This document shows positions 61,826 through 64,000 of a DNA stretch of 64,000 nucleotides, piece by piece; within the stretch, counting starts at the first letter, position 1; each line of letters begins with the position of its first letter. Position numbers and translations under genes: made by a program. The notes under the pieces are model-generated. The model saw only the letters and a list, made by a program, of their open reading frames with translations. It made no database searches and was not told where the DNA came from. Origin of the DNA: G026625185 sp963727835 (GTDB lineage: Bacteria; Desulfobacterota; WTBG01; JAGOGO01); assembly GCA_963727835.1 (NCBI GenBank), contig CAVSIB010000030.1:1-64000 (forward strand), in the 5' to 3' direction.

Positions 61826-61930
61826 ATGAAAGAAGAAAGAATCATTATCATTGACGAAGGTATTGATGAAGTTAACCCGGATGGGTGGCAGGCGTGCTGC
61901 TGGGGACCTTTGTTTGCCTTCAGAGGCTAA
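61826..61930 (+). CDS. RiPP precursor peptide, copy 4
   Basis: Identical to copy 1 in peptide and leader. Confidence 0.88.
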   Translation: MKEERIIIIDEGIDEVNPDGWQACCWGPLFAFRG

Positions 61931-61991
61931 TGAACCGATAAAAGTTAATCCTTTATATATTTGTAACCTTTTATTACCAAGGAGGTACGTT

Positions 61992-62096
61992 ATGAAAGAA
62001 GAAAGAATCATTATCATTGACGAAGGTATTGATGAAGTTAACCCGGATGGGTGGCAGGCGTGCTGCTGGGGACCTTTGTTTGCCTTCAGAGGCTAA
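61992..62096 (+). CDS. RiPP precursor peptide, copy 5
   Basis: Identical to copy 1 in peptide and leader. Confidence 0.88.
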   Translation: MKEERIIIIDEGIDEVNPDGWQACCWGPLFAFRG

Positions 62097-62157
62097 TGAA
62101 CCGATAAAAGTTAATCCTTTATATATTTGTAACCTTTTATTACCAAGGAGGTACGTT

Positions 62158-62262
62158 ATGAAAGAAGAAAGAATCATTATCATTGACGAAGGTATTGATG
62201 AAGTTAACCCGGATGGGTGGCAGGCGTGCTGCTGGGGACCTTTGTTTGCCTTCAGAGGCTAA
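62158..62262 (+). CDS. RiPP precursor peptide, copy 6
   Basis: Identical to copy 1 in peptide and leader. Confidence 0.88.
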   Translation: MKEERIIIIDEGIDEVNPDGWQACCWGPLFAFRG

Positions 62263-62323
62263 TGAACCGATAAAAGTTAATCCTTTATATATTTGTAACC
62301 TTTTATTACCAAGGAGGTACGTT

Positions 62324-62428
62324 ATGAAAGAAGAAAGAATCATTATCATTGACGAAGGTATTGATGAAGTTAACCCGGATGGGTGGCAGGCGTGCTGCTG
62401 GGGACCTTTGTTTGCCTTCAGAGGCTAA
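62324..62428 (+). CDS. RiPP precursor peptide, copy 7
   Basis: Identical to copy 1 in peptide and leader. Confidence 0.88.
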   Translation: MKEERIIIIDEGIDEVNPDGWQACCWGPLFAFRG

Positions 62429-62489
62429 TGAACCGATAAAAGTTAATCCTTTATATATTTGTAACCTTTTATTACCAAGGAGGTACGTT

Positions 62490-62594
62490 ATGAAAGAAGA
62501 AAGAATCATTATCATTGACGAAGGTATTGATGAAGTTAACCCGGATGGGTGGCAGGCGTGCTGCTGGGGACCTTTGTTTGCCTTCAGAGGCTAA
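62490..62594 (+). CDS. RiPP precursor peptide, copy 8
   Basis: Identical to copy 1 in peptide and leader. Confidence 0.88.
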   Translation: MKEERIIIIDEGIDEVNPDGWQACCWGPLFAFRG

Positions 62595-62655
62595 TGAACC
62601 GATAAAAGTTAATCCTTTATATATTTGTAACCTTTTATTACCAAGGAGGTACGTT

Positions 62656-62760
62656 ATGAAAGAAGAAAGAATCATTATCATTGACGAAGGTATTGATGAA
62701 GTTAACCCGGATGGGTGGCAGGCGTGCTGCTGGGGACCTTTGTTTGCCTTCAGAGGCTAA
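62656..62760 (+). CDS. RiPP precursor peptide, copy 9 (last)
   Basis: Identical to copy 1; followed within ten bases by the array's terminator rather than another unit. Confidence 0.88.
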   Translation: MKEERIIIIDEGIDEVNPDGWQACCWGPLFAFRG

Positions 62761-62769
62761 TGAACCGAA

Positions 62770-62807
62770 AGGGGGGTTATACTTAGTTCCCCCTCTTTTT
62801 CTTTTTT
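62770..62807 (+). terminator. terminator after the peptide array
   Basis: GGGGGG, 12-base loop, CCCCC followed by TCTTTTTCTTTTTT. It would let the short peptide mRNAs be made in excess over the maturase, a common RiPP arrangement. Confidence 0.75.
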
Positions 62808-63019
62808 AAAAATCATGGTTCATCGTGTAAAAACGCAGGTGAAAGGCAAGGAGTATTGATTTACCAAATGCAGACATCATATAAAGTAGAAAACAAGCTG
62901 GAACTACCCTGCCCCCCCTTTTTTTGAAAAGAGGGAGTTGGGGTAGTTAACCAAGCAATGGCATCGTGAGTTAAGAAAAAATTTGATTGCGACGAAAAGT
63001 TTTATTTACAGGAGGTGAA
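62808..63019. other. intergenic between array and maturase
   Basis: Contains TCATCGTGTAAAAACGCAGG (62818-62837), which resembles the TAATCGTGTAAAAGTATGG stretch ahead of the array (61130-61148), perhaps shared promoter or regulator elements, and a hairpin AACTACCC / GGGTAGTT (62902-62948). AGGAGGTGAA lies directly before the maturase ATG. Confidence 0.5.
62902..62948. repeat. hairpin between array and maturase
   Basis: Outer stem AACTACCC / GGGTAGTT, with a C-run/AAAAGAGGG inner partial stem. Third member of the local palindrome family; might attenuate or protect the maturase mRNA. Confidence 0.5.
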
Positions 63020-64000
63020 ATGCAGCTTTCTCACTATCTCAAAATATACCCCTACGAGGAAAAACCGGGGCATCTTTTGCTTTTTTCTACCAAAAAAAGT
63101 TCCGTCATTGTCATTAAGGAAGAGACCTTTCAGGCAATAGAACAAGCTACTCTTTCCCCTTCGGATGAGGCTTTGTTATTCAAACACGGGGTGATTGTGC
63201 CGGACCGGGAAGAAGAAAAGCGGAATATGTTCGGGCTGTTGGATACGAAAAATACGAGGAATCCGGCCTTGAACAGTATGGTAGTTCTCAATCTGGACTG
63301 CAACTTTGCCTGTCTTTACTGTTATGAAGGTGACATGAAGGGAAATCGCTATATGTCAGATGAGACTGCTGCCCTCCTGATAGATTTAATTAAAAAGAAC
63401 TTCACGGGAGAAAAGAAAAAACTGCTTATAGACTTTTATGGCGGGGAGCCCCTCCTGAGCTTAGGATTAATTAAATCAATTTCCCGTGAGTTGAGTGCCT
63501 TTACTCAGGGAAAAGGAGGTTCCTTTAATTTCACGCTGGTCAGTAATGGTGCGCTCTTTAAAAAGCAGGTAGCAGAAGAGCTTGTTCCTTTAGGGCTGGA
63601 AAGGATTAAGATTACCCTCGATGGACCGGCTGAGGTTCATAACCAATACCGGCCTTTTAAGTCTGGAGCCGGAAGCTTTAATACCTTAATAAGAAATATC
63701 AAGGAGACCTGTGACCTGGTAAAAATCAGCATCGGAGGAAATTTTGAAAGCCACAACTATGAACAATTTGTATCCCTCCTCGATTTTCTGATTAAGGAAG
63801 GGCTCACACCGGAGAAGATTAGTGGTATTAAGTTCGACCCGGTTTCAAAGCGGCCAGAGGGCGATATTTCACCTGCTGACTATAAAGGCGGCTGCATGTC
63901 CATGGACGAGCCTTGGCTTATTAAGGCCTCGGAAATTTTGCGGGAAGAGATACTCAAAAGAGGCTATAACACTCCCAAAATTGCGCCAATTTTTTGTATG
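63020..64000 (+). CDS. radical SAM RiPP maturase (geopeptide-maturase-like), 3' end outside window
   Basis: 327 residues are visible, no stop. The first 75 residues form a small beta-rich region typical of precursor-recognition domains (HYLKIYPYEEKPGHLLLFST). The radical SAM motif CxxxCxxC is at residues 94-101 (LDCNFACLYCYEG), then LIDFYGGEPLLS near 138, SNGALFKKQV near 175 and KITLDGPAEVHNQYRP near 195 (SPASM-type peptide modifiers). The auxiliary-cluster Cys-rich C-terminal domain should lie beyond base 64000. The overall pattern fits what I recall as the geopeptide radical SAM maturase family. ATG with AGGAGGTGAA. Works on the nine upstream peptides (inference). Confidence 0.88.
   Translation, partial: MQLSHYLKIYPYEEKPGHLLLFSTKKSSVIVIKEETFQAIEQATLSPSDEALLFKHGVIVPDREEEKRNMFGLLDTKNTRNPALNSMVVLNLDCNFACLYCYEGDMKGNRYMSDETAALLIDLIKKNFTGEKKKLLIDFYGGEPLLSLGLIKSISRELSAFTQGKGGSFNFTLVSNGALFKKQVAEELVPLGLERIKITLDGPAEVHNQYRPFKSGAGSFNTLIRNIKETCDLVKISIGGNFESHNYEQFVSLLDFLIKEGLTPEKISGIKFDPVSKRPEGDISPADYKGGCMSMDEPWLIKASEILREEILKRGYNTPKIAPIFCM

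Larger units (their letters stand above)
61272..62765 (+). repeat. nine perfect 166-bp tandem units encoding a RiPP precursor
   Basis: Exactly nine copies (starts at 61272 + 166n), identical as far as I can compare by eye. Each unit has a 56-base leader with AAGGAGGT, a 34-codon ORF, TAA and a TGAAC tail. The unit length is 1 mod 3, so the copies are separate cistrons, not repeats of one protein. The left boundary and the base after the last unit share the trinucleotide CGA. Confidence 0.97.

Noticed and set aside
61310..62681. Minus-strand 69-residue ORFs in every repeat unit
   Set aside because: Exact mirror of the precursor unit; no ribosome site, and they overlap the obvious coding strand.
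61353..62760. 81-residue ORFs through each repeat that continue into the next peptide
   Set aside because: They exist only because the 166-base period shifts frame by one. Their start is a TTG inside the previous peptide gene with no ribosome site, whereas the 34-codon ATG has AAGGAGGT at ideal spacing.
61272..62765. CRISPR array
   Set aside because: Units are contiguous, 166 bases long and identical, with no variable spacers and a coding frame in each.
1..64000. tRNA and rRNA genes
   Set aside because: I scanned for T-arm GGTTCRANYCC and conserved rRNA blocks and saw no candidate; a covariance-model scan would be decisive.

Overview
The window looks like a chromosomal segment of an anaerobic, diderm, delta-proteobacteria-like (Desulfobacterota) bacterium. 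This is inferred from gene content; no search was run. The cues are a TonB-dependent receptor, LspA/Lgt and a LysM lytic transglycosylase (outer membrane), NfnAB flavin-based bifurcation, a CooC/AcsF-type nickel ATPase, tungsten/molybdenum cofactor genes, FdhE, and remnants of formate dehydrogenase, aldehyde:ferredoxin oxidoreductase and a Tmc-like redox complex. No rRNA, tRNA or CRISPR array was recognised.

Layout. 1-3.0 kb: end of glycogen synthase, a small helical protein, a ferredoxin-type protein with a frameshift, and a sulfur-carrier-like protein ending in Gly-Gly. 3.1-6.1 kb: a graveyard of decayed genes (response regulator, NarI-like membrane cytochrome, HdrD-like Fe-S protein, universal stress protein), the composition expected of a lost Tmc-type complex. 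6.3-12.7 kb: an MFS transporter, MoaE, a DUF4301 protein and the GDP-mannose to GDP-fucose genes gmd (frameshifted) and fcl. 13.2-22.7 kb: plsY, the ileS-lspA-lgt-NYN operon, hsp20, manC, phosphomannomutase and a UPF0173 hydrolase. 22.8-24.4 kb: a zinc-ribbon/PilZ gene split by an IS630-type element whose TA duplication can be reconstructed exactly. 24.7-31.3 kb: a B12-binding radical SAM protein, a LeuD-like subunit, hpt, a potassium channel, a TetR regulator with a perfect palindromic operator, and a ketopantoate reductase. 31.3-36.9 kb: CooC-like ATPase, a NuoE/FdhA deletion scar, nfnBA, an amidohydrolase and a VanZ-like gene. 36.9-43.1 kb: a leftward operon yceD-rpmF-acyl-CoA dehydrogenase-fabD-fabG-acpP-fabF-rpiB-dCMP deaminase with a clear promoter. 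43.3-53.4 kb: lytic transglycosylase, MoaD, YbhB, RNase Z, fdhE-pepA, a radical SAM protein, polX and an aldehyde oxidoreductase pseudogene. 53.5-60.9 kb: a zinc dehydrogenase plus lsrF-like aldolase/thiolase pair, then a hybrid histidine kinase, a periplasmic binding protein and a TonB receptor.

The most striking system is at the right edge (61.27-64.0 kb). Nine identical 166-bp units in perfect tandem each carry a strong ribosome binding site and a 34-residue peptide with an acidic leader and a C-terminal Trp/Cys-Cys/Trp/Phe-rich core. They end in a terminator and are followed by a radical SAM maturase that runs off the window. This is a RiPP (ribosomally made, modified peptide) locus with a ninefold precursor array. 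It resembles what I remember as the geopeptide family of Geobacter relatives, but the product is unknown to me.

A second theme is reductive decay. Many genes carry single-base frameshifts, so either the genome is shedding redox and W/Mo enzymes or part of the assembly has indel errors; both may be true.
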